Assembly: GCF_020532645.1 (NCBI RefSeq)
Contig: NZ_JAJAUZ010000046.1
Span: 1 to 61,358 of the forward strand
Origin: Streptomyces bambusae
Lineage (GTDB): Bacteria > Actinomycetota > Actinomycetes > Streptomycetales > Streptomycetaceae
Direction of reading: 5' to 3'
Length of the DNA stretch: 61,358 nt
Positions 25,006 to 33,174 of the stretch are shown here, piece after piece. Under the pieces are notes generated by a model. That model searched no databases. It was not told where the DNA came from and saw nothing but the letters and a program-made list of their open reading frames with translations. How positions within the stretch are numbered: position 1 is the first letter of the stretch; every line of letters begins with the position of its first letter. Position numbers and translations under genes: made by a program.

Positions 25006-25689
25006 ATGTCCCCGAGCAAGCCGAGCATCGTCTTCGCCCACGGCCTGTGGGCCGACGGGTCCTGCTACAGCAAGCTGATCCCCGCCCTCCAGGCCGAGGG
25101 CCACGAGGTGGTGTCCGCGCAGAACCCGCTGGACACCCTGGAAGGCGACGTGGACGCCGTACGCCGGGCCCTCGCGCGGGTCAGCGCCCCGGCCGTCCTG
25201 GTCGGGCACTCGTGGGGCGGCTTCGTGATCACGGCCGCGGGCACCGACGACCGGGTCGCCGGACTCGTCTACATCGCGGCCCTGGCCCCGGACGCGGGGG
25301 AGACGCCCCAGGACCTGATCGGCAAGTTCGACCCGCCGCCGCTGTTCGCCCACCTCGACGCGGAGGACGGGCGGCTGTGGATCGCCCGCGACGGCATCTC
25401 CGACTTCTGCGGCGACCTGCCGGAGGCCGAACAGCAGCTCGTGTGGGCGACGCAGGGCTCGGCGGCGGAGGCCGTCCTCGGCGCCTCGACGGACGCCCCG
25501 GCCTGGCGGACGAAGCCCAGCTGGTTCTGCGTGACCCGGCAGGACCGCGCGGTGATGCCGGAGCTCCAGCGGTTCGAGGTGGAGCGCATGGGCGCGACGG
25601 CCGTCGAGGTCGACTCCTCGCACGTGCCGATGCTGTCGCAGCCGGAGGCCGTACTGGACCTGATCCGGGCCGCGGCGGCGGGGGTGTAG
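25006..25689 (+). CDS. alpha/beta-hydrolase
   Basis: 227 aa. I-V-F-A-H-G-L-W-A-D-G-S near the start, nucleophile G-H-S-W-G-G (Ser about 70), C-V-T-R-Q-D (acid) and S-S-H-V-P-M (His) near the end: a complete triad in the small esterase/MhpC-like subgroup that resembles plant hydroxynitrile-lyase/salicylate esterases in its H-G-x-W-x-D-G-S start. Start ATG 25006, AGAGGA upstream. It follows the ArsR gene by 78 bases on the same strand; it may be cotranscribed. Confidence 0.85.
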   Translation: MSPSKPSIVFAHGLWADGSCYSKLIPALQAEGHEVVSAQNPLDTLEGDVDAVRRALARVSAPAVLVGHSWGGFVITAAGTDDRVAGLVYIAALAPDAGETPQDLIGKFDPPPLFAHLDAEDGRLWIARDGISDFCGDLPEAEQQLVWATQGSAAEAVLGASTDAPAWRTKPSWFCVTRQDRAVMPELQRFEVERMGATAVEVDSSHVPMLSQPEAVLDLIRAAAAGV

Positions 25690-25749
25690 CGCACCAGTCC
25701 GACCGTCCGCGCCGTGACCGGCACCGGGGCGTGCGCGTTGAGGCAGGGT

Positions 25750-26157
25750 ATGCAGAACTCCCTTCCCGCCGGAGCCCCGCTGGGCCGGCGCAGCCTCCTC
25801 GCGGCGCCGCTGCTCGCGCTCGGGTACACGGGGGCGACCGGTCTCGTGGGCCCCCAGAGCGCGGCGGCGGCCGCACGGTTCTCCCAGCCCGTCGCCGACG
25901 TCGTCTGGGACGCGGGCACCTCGCAGGCGATCATCTGGAGCGGCGCCGCACCCGGCCCCCAGCCGCTGCGGCTGATGCGGGGCGACGCCACGGCCCTTCA
26001 GCACGTGCTGGAGATCGCGACGGTCGACGGCGCGGCCGGTTTCCACGCGTGGCAGGTACCCGCAGACCTCCCCGCCGACAGCACGTACGCAATCGCCCTC
26101 GGCCACGCGCCGGACATCGGCCTCACCGGTCGTTTCACGATCCGAAGCACCCCGTGA
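25750..26157 (+). CDS. secreted Kre9/KNH-like domain protein
   Basis: 135 aa. Signal peptide with R-R-S-L-L-A-A-P-L-L-A-L-G (a twin-arginine-like G-R-R-S-L motif) and cleavage near A-A-A-A-A. The mature part, P-V-A-D-V-V-W-D-A-G-T, I-I-W-S-G, W-Q-V-P-A-D-L-P and S-T-Y-A-I-A-L, follows the pattern of the Ser-Thr-rich GPI-anchored (Kre9/KNH) beta-sandwich domain, found alone in some bacterial surface proteins. Start ATG 25750, 36 bases inside a longer open frame, preceded by GAGGCAGGG. Function unknown. Confidence 0.7.
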   Translation: MQNSLPAGAPLGRRSLLAAPLLALGYTGATGLVGPQSAAAAARFSQPVADVVWDAGTSQAIIWSGAAPGPQPLRLMRGDATALQHVLEIATVDGAAGFHAWQVPADLPADSTYAIALGHAPDIGLTGRFTIRSTP

Positions 26158-26201
26158 CCTGCTAGGTTGGCCGTTCTTTTGATCTACGGGGGGTACGGAC
26201 G

Positions 26202-26879
26202 ATGCGGCGCGGCGTGATACGGACGGTGACGGGAGTCCTGATGGCGGGGGCGGTGCTGCCGGGCCTGACGGCCTGCGGGCCGGCGCAGCCGGAGTCGGCC
26301 GCGTCCAGCGGGGGCCCGCTGGATCCGAAGCCGTCCGCCACGGCCGGCGCCGAGGGCGCGAAGCCCGCCGGCAGCGCGAAGTCCGTCGGCGGCGCCGGCT
26401 CCCCGTGCCGCCTCCCCGTCACCTTCACGCTGGCGCAGGACTGGAAGCCCAAGGCGATCACGTACGACAAGGACGACCGGTTCGCCTCCCTCTTCGAACA
26501 GGGCGGGACCACGCTGGCCTGCGAGATCGACGCCAAACCGGCCGGGAACATCGGCTTCCTCCGGGTCTGGGTCGCCGACCGGCCCGCCGCCTCCGGGGAC
26601 GCCCGTACGGTCCTCCGGTCCTTCATGGCCGACGAGAAGCCCACCGGAAAACCCCCCGTCTACACCACCGTGCAGGCCGGCCCCGCCGGCCTGCACGCCG
26701 CAGAGGTCGGCTACACGACCTCCCCCCTCGACGAACCCAAGCAGGAACGTGCCTTCGCCGTGGTCACCCCCCGCGGCGAGGCCGTCGTCGTCCACCTCGG
26801 CGGCCTCGACACCGAGGAACACCAGGACATGCTCCCCGCCTACCGGCTGGCCCTGCAGTCCCTCAAGCCCGCCGGGTAG
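26202..26879 (+). CDS. lipoprotein of unknown function
   Basis: 225 aa. R-R-G-V-I-R start, hydrophobic core, lipobox L-T-A-C (Cys25), then a 40-residue Gly/Ala/Ser/Pro linker and a folded domain (about 70-225) with two cysteines (P-C-R-L-P-V-T-F and L-A-C-E-I-D) likely bonded. The F-x-L-A-x-D-W-K-P-K start and P-A-Y-R-L-A-L-Q-S-L-K at the end recall small lipoproteins resembling LpqN/Mog1-type folds, but this is weak. Surface-anchored; role unknown. Confidence 0.75.
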   Translation: MRRGVIRTVTGVLMAGAVLPGLTACGPAQPESAASSGGPLDPKPSATAGAEGAKPAGSAKSVGGAGSPCRLPVTFTLAQDWKPKAITYDKDDRFASLFEQGGTTLACEIDAKPAGNIGFLRVWVADRPAASGDARTVLRSFMADEKPTGKPPVYTTVQAGPAGLHAAEVGYTTSPLDEPKQERAFAVVTPRGEAVVVHLGGLDTEEHQDMLPAYRLALQSLKPAG

Positions 26880-26955
26880 CCGGGCCCGCCCGGGCGCGCA
26901 TGACACGGCTCGCCCCGGGCATCAGCGGCTGCGAAGCCCAGCGGAGGGAGCAGCC

Positions 26956-27771
26956 GTGCCCACGTCCGTCGATGCACGCCCGGACCGCGGTACGCAGCGG
27001 GCGGTGACCGCGGCCGCCCGGTGCGGACTGGCCACGCGCGGGCTGCTGTACGTCCTGGTGGCCCTGCTGGCCCTGCAGATCGCGTTCGGCGACAGCGGAG
27101 AGGTGGCCGACAGCAGCGGGGCCCTGCACGAACTCGCCGGCCGGCCCTTCGGCCGGGTCCTGGTCTGGGCCGTCGGCCTCGGGCTGGCGGCCATGGCACT
27201 GTGGCGGCTCTCGGAGGCAGTGTTCGGTGCCACCGGCCCGGACGGCCGGAAGGCCACCCACCGCGCGGCGGCGGCCGGACGTGCCGTGTTCTACGCCGTG
27301 GTGTCGTTCTCCACCCTCGCCTTCGCCGCCGGCCGGGGCGCCCGCCGGTCCAGCGACGAACAGTCGCGCGACGCGACGGCGACCCTGCTGGACGCCCCCG
27401 CCGGGCCGTGGCTGGTGGCGGCGGTGGGGGCCGGCATCGCCGTCGGCGGCATCGTGATCGTCGTGGGCGCCGTCCGGCTGTCCTTCCGCGACCGCCTGGA
27501 CACCGCACGGCTGCCCGAGTGGGGGCGCCGGGCCGTCGACGTGCTCGGCGCGGTCGGCGGCACCGCGCGCGGCGCGGTGTTCACGGCCGCCGGCGGGTTC
27601 CTCGTCTACGCCGCCGTGTCCTACGACCCGGCGAAGGCGAAGGGGGTCGACGACACGCTCCGCAGCTTCTCCCAGACGCCCGCCGGGCCCTGGCTGCTGG
27701 TCGCCGTGGCGCTCGGCCTGCTGCTGTTCGGGCTCTTCTCCTGGGCGATGGCCGCCCTCATCCGCGCCTGA
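26956..27771 (+). CDS. DUF1206 membrane protein
   Basis: 271 aa, six helices in three repeated pairs. Each repeat opens with A-R-x-G-L-A-T-R-G-L-L-Y or its equivalent (A-A-A-A-G-R-A-V-F-Y; G-T-A-R-G-A-V-F-T) and ends with P-A-G-P-W-L-(L/V)-V/A-A-V: the three-fold DUF1206 pattern. Start GTG 26956 with GGAGGGAG 5 bases upstream. Function unknown. Confidence 0.88.
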   Translation: MPTSVDARPDRGTQRAVTAAARCGLATRGLLYVLVALLALQIAFGDSGEVADSSGALHELAGRPFGRVLVWAVGLGLAAMALWRLSEAVFGATGPDGRKATHRAAAAGRAVFYAVVSFSTLAFAAGRGARRSSDEQSRDATATLLDAPAGPWLVAAVGAGIAVGGIVIVVGAVRLSFRDRLDTARLPEWGRRAVDVLGAVGGTARGAVFTAAGGFLVYAAVSYDPAKAKGVDDTLRSFSQTPAGPWLLVAVALGLLLFGLFSWAMAALIRA

Positions 27772-27836
27772 CCCTCGCGAACAGGGGCCCGCGGCAGCGG
27801 GTTTGCCGACGGCGGGCGCGGGCACGCGCGGCCAAG

Positions 27837-27866
27837 TCCTGCCCGTTCCCGTCCTGCCCGTTCCCG
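27837..27866. repeat. two perfect copies of a 15-bp unit upstream of mscS
   Basis: TCCTGCCCGTTCCCG twice in a row, with the first seven bases of a third copy, directly before the ribosome binding site of the channel gene. Confidence 0.7.
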
Positions 27867-27882
27867 TCCTGCCTGAGGAGTC

Positions 27883-28935
27883 ATGAACAGCGCCCTGCAC
27901 CTGCTCGCCGTCATCGGCGGCGCCGTCCTGCTCACCCTGGCCGCCGGCCGGCTCGCCGACCACCTCCTGCGGCGTGCCGACGCTCGCCATCCCGAGACCC
28001 CGTTGTGGAACCTGCTGCGTCGGTGCCGTGTCCCCGTACGCCTTTTCCTGCTGGCCGCCCTGCTGCGCGCCGCCTGGCCGCAGATCACCTGGACACCCCT
28101 CCAGGAGCACCGGACGTCGGCCGGCCGGATGCTGTCGCTCGTGCTGATCGGCGCCGGCGCCTGGTGCGTCGTACGCATCGCGGCCGCGGTGGTCGAGTCC
28201 TCCTACGCCCGGTACGCCACCGGCACGCACGACCCGTCGCGGGTGCGCCGCGTCCGCACGCAGGTGACGCTCGTCATGCGGATCGTCGCCGCCGTCGTCG
28301 CGGTGGTCGCCGCGGCCGCGATGCTGCTGACCTTCCCCGACCTGCGGGCGGTGGGCACGTCCGTACTCGCCTCGGCGGGCATCATCGGCATCGTCGCCGG
28401 CGTGGCCGCGCAGTCCACCCTCGGCAACCTGTTCGCCGGGTTCCAGATCGCCTTCGGCGACATGGTGCGCATCGGCGACACCGTGGTGGTGGACGGGGAG
28501 TGGGGGGTGGTCGAGGAGGTCACGCTCACCTACCTCGCCGTACGCACCTGGGACGAGCGCCTGATCACCATGCCCGTCTCGTACTTCACCGGCAAGCCGT
28601 TCGAGAACTGGTCCCGCGGCGGCATCCAGATGACAGGGACCGTGTTCGTGCACTGCGACCACAGCGCCCCCGTCGCCCTGATCCGCGAGCGGCTGAAGGA
28701 GATCCTCGACGACTGCGGGGCGTGGGACGGCCGCGGCTGGGACCTGGCGGTCACCGACACCACCCCCAGCACCGTCGTCCTCCGCGCCGTCGTCACTGCG
28801 AAGAACCCCGACGACCTGTGGACCGTACGCTGCACCGTCCGCGAACACCTGATCGCCTGGCTCGCCGAGAAGCACCCCTACGCCCTGCCCCGCATCACCA
28901 CCTTCCCGGCCGCTCCGCCTCCGTCCGCCACCTGA
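27883..28935 (+). CDS. MscS-family mechanosensitive channel
   Basis: 350 aa. Four hydrophobic segments in the first 170 residues, the pore helix with its Gly/Ala-rich face (A-S-A-G-I-I-G-I-V-A-G-V-A-A-Q), then the family signature S-T-L-G-N-L-F-A-G-F-Q-I and the beta-domain (G-D-T-V-V-V-D-G-E-W-G-V-V-E-E-V, W-D-E-R-L-I-T-M-P). Opens under membrane tension to release solutes on osmotic downshock. Start ATG 27883, GAGGAG upstream. Confidence 0.9.
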   Translation: MNSALHLLAVIGGAVLLTLAAGRLADHLLRRADARHPETPLWNLLRRCRVPVRLFLLAALLRAAWPQITWTPLQEHRTSAGRMLSLVLIGAGAWCVVRIAAAVVESSYARYATGTHDPSRVRRVRTQVTLVMRIVAAVVAVVAAAAMLLTFPDLRAVGTSVLASAGIIGIVAGVAAQSTLGNLFAGFQIAFGDMVRIGDTVVVDGEWGVVEEVTLTYLAVRTWDERLITMPVSYFTGKPFENWSRGGIQMTGTVFVHCDHSAPVALIRERLKEILDDCGAWDGRGWDLAVTDTTPSTVVLRAVVTAKNPDDLWTVRCTVREHLIAWLAEKHPYALPRITTFPAAPPPSAT

Positions 28936-29197
28936 ACGCGGTTGCCGCCCGGAACGACCGGCCGCATCTGCCGCACCCCACGCCGTGTCCCGCTGCCGGG
29001 ACAGGGCCGCATGTCGGCGCAATGCCGGGTTTGGGTGATTTCTGGCCACGGGCGTCTGTGCCTGGACACGTGGTGGCCGCGGTTCGTTAACTGGTGGTGG
29101 GGACGGCGCCGTTCGCCGCCCCCGACAGGCACGCGGCGGGCGGCCCGCACCGGCACCCGGCACCCGGCGCCCACCCCACCCCACAGGAGATGGTCCC

Positions 29198-31288
29198 GTG
29201 ACGTCCTCAGGCGTTCCCACCGTGCAGCAGGCGGAGTCCTTACCCGCGCCCGTGCGTGCCGGCGTGCCCATCGGCGCCCCGCTGGCGGCCACCCGGGCGT
29301 ATGTGCTCGGGCCCTGGCTGAACCTCGTACCCAGGGGCGTGGTGGGGGAGTTGTACGTCGCCGGGCAGGTGGCGCGGGGGTACCTGGGGCGGGCGGAGCT
29401 GACGGCGGAGCGGTTCGTCGCCGACCCGTTCGGGCCGCCCGGGTCCCGGATGTACCGGACCGGGGACCTCGTCCGCTGGAACGCCGACGGACAGCTCGAC
29501 TACGCGGGACGGGCCGACACGCAGGTCAAGATCCGCGGGTTCCGCGTCGAACCCGGCGAGGTGGAGGCGGCGCTCGCCGCCCACCCCGACGTCGCCCAAG
29601 TGGCCGTCACCGTAAGGGAGACGGCGGCCGGCCGGCAACTGGTGGCCTACCTGGCGGGGGCCGCGCTCGACACCGGGGAGCTGCGGACGTTCACGGCCGC
29701 GCGGCTGCCCGCCTACATGGTGCCGTCGGCCTTCGTCGTCGTCGAACGGATCCCCCTGGCCCCCAACGGGAAGCTGGACCGGGCCGCCCTCCCCGACCCC
29801 GTCCCGGTCGCGACCGGGACGCACCGCGCCCCGCGCACCCCGGCCGAGGAGACCCTGTGCGGCCTGTTCGCCGAGGTGCTCGGCCTCGAACGGGTGGGCC
29901 CGGACGACGACTTCTTCGCCCTCGGCGGACATTCCCTGCTGACCGTACGTCTGTTGGCCCGCGTGGACGCCGTACTCGGCGCACGCATCCCCGTACGGGA
30001 CTTCCTCACCGCACCCCGCCCGGCCGACCTCGCCGGGCTGCTCGCGGCAGGGACGGCGGGCCGGACGGCCAACCGACCCGCCTTCGTGCCGCGGTCGCAG
30101 GCGCGCCTCGCGCCCGGCCTGCGGTTCCCGGACGCGGCCGGCTTCGCCGCACCGCCCCGGCACGTGTTCCTCACCGGCGCCACCGGATTCGTCGGCGCCT
30201 TCCTCCTCCGCGAACTCCTCGCCCGCACCGACGCGGAGGTCCACTGCCTGGTCCGCGCCGACACCGAACAGGACGGCCGGGCCCGCCTGCAGACGGTCCG
30301 TGAGTCGTACGGCATCGAGACCCCGCACCCCGGCCGCGTCCACATCGTGCCCGGCGACCTCGCGTCCGAAGGCCTCGGAGTGGCCGGACCCCGGTGGCGC
30401 AGGCTCCGCGACGAGGTGGACACGATCGTGCACGCAGGTGCGTACGTCCACCACCTGTCGGCGTACGAGCGGCTGAAGGCGGCCAATGTCGAGGGCACCC
30501 GCGCCCTGCTGGCACTCGCCGCCGAGGGCCGCCCCAAGCGCTTCCACCACGTCTCCACCCTCGGCATCTACGGCACCGCCGCCGCGCCGCGGCTGCTCAC
30601 CGAGGAGTCCCCCGTCGACGGCGCCCGGCACACCGCCGCCGACGGCTATGTCGCGAGCAAGTGGGTGGCCGACATGATGGTCACCGAGGCCGCCGCCCGC
30701 GGCGCGTCCGCCCGTGTGTACCGCCTCGGCCGGATCTGGGCGGAGTCGCAGGGCGGCGCCGTCAACCCCGACGACATGTTCTGCCGCGTGCTCGTCACCA
30801 GCGCCGGCCTCGGCTGCCACCCGGCCGGGGGCGCGCTCGGCGCGGACCTGCTGCCCGCGGACGTCGCGGCCCGCGCCCTGGTCGCCCTGGCGCTGGCCGC
30901 CGACGGCCCCGCCTCGGGACCGGTCCACCACCTGCACCACCCCCGCCAGACCGGCACGGAACCGTTCCTGCGGGTCCTCGACGGACTGCGCGGCACCCGC
31001 TCCGAACCGGTCCCGCTGGCCGAGTGGCTGCGCCGTCTCCGGCAGGCCGCCGAGGCGGGCCGCACCCTGCCGTTCCTGCCGTACCTGGACGTCTTCCAGC
31101 AGGCGGTCGACCAGGCGGAGCAGCGGGCGCACGCGGCGGGGGCCGCCGAGCAGCCCACCGCCGACACCTACCGCAACGACCACACCCTGCGCGCCCTCGC
31201 CCGGCAGGGCGTCACCCTGCCCGACGTCGACGAGCCGATGATCCGCGCCTTCTGGCAGCGCCTCCGCGCCACCGGCGAACTCGACTGA
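29198..31288 (+). CDS. NRPS fragment: partial adenylation domain, carrier protein, thioester reductase
   Basis: 696 aa. The protein starts inside an adenylation domain: V-P-I-G-A-P-L just after core A5, then A6 (G-E-L-Y-V-A-G, about 50-56), A7 (Y-R-T-G-D-L), A8 (G-R-A-D-x-Q-V-K-I-R-G-F-R-V-E) and A10 (P-N-G-K-L-D-R, with the catalytic Lys). Motifs A1-A5, which hold the ATP site and the specificity pocket, are absent. Next is a carrier domain (G-G-H-S-L, Ser246), then a Rossmann reductase of the thioester-reductase type (T-G-A-T-G-F-V-G near 325, Y-V-A-S-K near 484-488) that would release an aldehyde or alcohol. GTG start with AGGAG 9 bases upstream. The 262 bases before it contain no A1-A5 sequence. 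Either a remnant or a part working with another protein. Confidence 0.85.
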   Translation: MTSSGVPTVQQAESLPAPVRAGVPIGAPLAATRAYVLGPWLNLVPRGVVGELYVAGQVARGYLGRAELTAERFVADPFGPPGSRMYRTGDLVRWNADGQLDYAGRADTQVKIRGFRVEPGEVEAALAAHPDVAQVAVTVRETAAGRQLVAYLAGAALDTGELRTFTAARLPAYMVPSAFVVVERIPLAPNGKLDRAALPDPVPVATGTHRAPRTPAEETLCGLFAEVLGLERVGPDDDFFALGGHSLLTVRLLARVDAVLGARIPVRDFLTAPRPADLAGLLAAGTAGRTANRPAFVPRSQARLAPGLRFPDAAGFAAPPRHVFLTGATGFVGAFLLRELLARTDAEVHCLVRADTEQDGRARLQTVRESYGIETPHPGRVHIVPGDLASEGLGVAGPRWRRLRDEVDTIVHAGAYVHHLSAYERLKAANVEGTRALLALAAEGRPKRFHHVSTLGIYGTAAAPRLLTEESPVDGARHTAADGYVASKWVADMMVTEAAARGASARVYRLGRIWAESQGGAVNPDDMFCRVLVTSAGLGCHPAGGALGADLLPADVAARALVALALAADGPASGPVHHLHHPRQTGTEPFLRVLDGLRGTRSEPVPLAEWLRRLRQAAEAGRTLPFLPYLDVFQQAVDQAEQRAHAAGAAEQPTADTYRNDHTLRALARQGVTLPDVDEPMIRAFWQRLRATGELD

Positions 31289-31307
31289 CGGCCGTGGGCG
31301 TTGGCAC

Positions 31308-31922
31308 TCAGAGCAGCTGCCTGGCCAGCGAGTCCGCGGCCCACGCCTCCCACCGCTCCGGCGTCCAGCCCCGGTGCGTGACCAGCAGCCCGTAGCTCTC
31401 CGGCCCGAGGACCGCCAGCGCGATGTCCGCCGCCGACTCGCTGTCGTGGCCGCCGCGCAGTGCCCCCTTGGCGGCCAGCGCCCGGGCGAACTGCAGCTGG
31501 ACCGCGTGCCGTTGCCCGACGTTCGCACGCCACAGCTCGGCGATCTCCGGATCGGCGGTGGCGGCGCGCACGACGTCCAGGACGGCCGCGGACCGCTCCA
31601 GGATCCGCCGGGCGCCGGCGGCCTGGAGGGCGAGCTGGGCGGCCGGGTCGGGTGCGCCGAGGACCTCGCGGGCCCAGGGCCGGTCCAGGGTGGCCACCGG
31701 GTCGAGGTCGCCGGCGACGGTGTTGTCCAGCAGCTCCTTGAGCAGCTTCCGCTTGGTGCCGAAGGTGAAGTACACGGTCTGCACGCCGACTTCGGCGGCA
31801 CGCGCGATCTCCTCGACGGTCGTCGCCGTCCAGCCCTTCTCGGTGAACAGGCGGGCGGCGGCGTCGAGCATCCGCTGCCGCGTCCGGCGGGCCTTCTCGG
31901 CGCGGGGCAGGCCTGTGGCCAC
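31308..31922 (-). CDS. TetR-family transcriptional regulator
   Basis: 204 aa. N-terminal helix-turn-helix at about 12-58 (T-R-Q-R-M-L-D-A-A-A-R-L-F, T-T-V-E-E-I-A-R-A-A-E-V-G-V-Q-T-V-Y-F-T-F-G-T-K), the standard TetR layout, then an all-helical ligand domain. The GTG at 31922 has GAGGA 6 bases upstream and is preferred over GTG 31928. It is divergent from the dehydrogenase-like gene; the spacer holds two inverted repeats (31960-32002), so autoregulation and control of the neighbour are likely. Confidence 0.88.
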   Translation of the reverse strand: MATGLPRAEKARRTRQRMLDAAARLFTEKGWTATTVEEIARAAEVGVQTVYFTFGTKRKLLKELLDNTVAGDLDPVATLDRPWAREVLGAPDPAAQLALQAAGARRILERSAAVLDVVRAATADPEIAELWRANVGQRHAVQLQFARALAAKGALRGGHDSESAADIALAVLGPESYGLLVTHRGWTPERWEAWAADSLARQLL

Positions 31923-31959
31923 CGGCACTCCTCGTCCCCGGGGCGTGCCCCGGTCATTG

Positions 31960-32002
31960 ACTGTAGTGAGACTACAGTGTAGTTCACTGGAGTATGACTA
32001 CA
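31960..32002. promoter_or_regulatory. TetR operator region: ACTGTAGT-N3-ACTACAGT plus a second TGTAGT/ACTACA pair
   Basis: A perfect 8-bp inverted repeat with a 3-nt centre (31960-31978) lies in the divergent spacer. TGTAGT at 31978 and ACTACA at 31997 give a second, wider pair. The second one covers the ATG (31994) of the dehydrogenase-like gene, so binding there would block transcription start or leaderless translation. Confidence 0.75.
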
Positions 32003-33112
32003 GCGAAATCGGCGGGATCGGCGGGATCAGGGGAAACCGGGGAGCCCGGGCGGCAGCGACGGGCCGGGCGGCCGGGACACCACACGGAGCCGGCGGACTC
32101 CGGCCGCGTCCTCGTCATCGGCGGATACGGCGCCGTGGGCGCGACCGTCACCGCGACCCTCGCCGGCTGGTTCCCGCACCGCGTCCTGGCCGGCGGCCGC
32201 AACCCGGACCGGGCCCGCGGGCCCGCCGGGGTCCACGCCGCCGGCGTCCGCATCGACGTCACCGACCCCGACCACCTGCGCCGCACCCTGACCGGGCTGC
32301 GCGACGTGGCCGCCGTCGTCCTGTGCGTCGAACCCCCCGACGACTCCGTCGCCCGCGTCTGCTTCGAGCAGGGCGTGCACCTCGTCGACGTCGGCGCCAC
32401 CCCCCGGCTGCTCGACGCCACGGCCGCCCTCGCTCCCGTCGCGACCGCCACCGGAGCCACCGGGGTGCTCAGCGTCGGAGTCGCCCCCGGACTCACCAAC
32501 CTGCTCGCCCGCCGGGCCCACGAAGACGTCGGCGGCGCCGAGCGCATCGACCTCACCGTCCTGCTCGGCGCCGGCGAAGCCCATGGCGCCGACGCCGTCC
32601 GCTGGACCGTCGAAAACCTCCCGCACCCCACCACTGCCGCCCCGCTCCGCGTCACCCTGCCCGGCCACGGCACCCGCACCGCGCACCCGTTCCCCTTCTC
32701 CGACCAGCACACCCTTCCGCACACCCTGGGTGCCGGACTCGTCACCACCCGCCTGTGCCTGGACTCCGCACCCCTGACCGCCACCCTCTTCGGGCTCCGT
32801 CGCGCCGCCCGCAGCCCCCTCGTCCGGCGGGCCCTGACCGCCTCCTTCCGCCGCATCCACCTCGGCGCCGACGGCTTCGCCCTCCGTGCCGACGCCCACC
32901 GCGGCGGCCGGCACGCCGCGTACGCCCTCACCGGCCGGGCCCAGGGCCGCGTCACCGCCCTGGTCGCCGCCCACGTCACCCGCGAGCTGCTCACCGGCTC
33001 CCTCCCCGCCGGCGTCCACCACATCGAGCAGCTGCCCGCCCTCGCCGGCCTGCCCGAGCGCCTCGCCGACCACGGAGTCGTCCTCCACGACCGGCTCCCC
33101 GGGCCGGTCTGA
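31994..33112 (+). CDS. saccharopine-dehydrogenase-like NAD(P)-binding protein
   Basis: 372 aa. After a 36-residue Gly/Arg-rich leader, a Rossmann motif V-L-V-I-G-G-Y-G-A-V-G (39-49), then D-V-T-D-P-D-H-L, V-V-L-C-V-E-P-P-D and H-L-V-D-V-G-A-T, and G-V-A-P-G-L-T-N-L, the pattern of saccharopine dehydrogenase-type oxidoreductases. Substrate unknown. No normal Shine-Dalgarno (GGAG is one base from the ATG), so translation may be leaderless or start later. The TetR operator covers the start. Confidence 0.7.
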   Translation: MTTAKSAGSAGSGETGEPGRQRRAGRPGHHTEPADSGRVLVIGGYGAVGATVTATLAGWFPHRVLAGGRNPDRARGPAGVHAAGVRIDVTDPDHLRRTLTGLRDVAAVVLCVEPPDDSVARVCFEQGVHLVDVGATPRLLDATAALAPVATATGATGVLSVGVAPGLTNLLARRAHEDVGGAERIDLTVLLGAGEAHGADAVRWTVENLPHPTTAAPLRVTLPGHGTRTAHPFPFSDQHTLPHTLGAGLVTTRLCLDSAPLTATLFGLRRAARSPLVRRALTASFRRIHLGADGFALRADAHRGGRHAAYALTGRAQGRVTALVAAHVTRELLTGSLPAGVHHIEQLPALAGLPERLADHGVVLHDRLPGPV

Positions 33113-33174
33113 GCGACCCCGCCGCGTGACGGACCGTACGCGCGACGCGCCCAGCACCGTCCCGGCGCTCGAAA

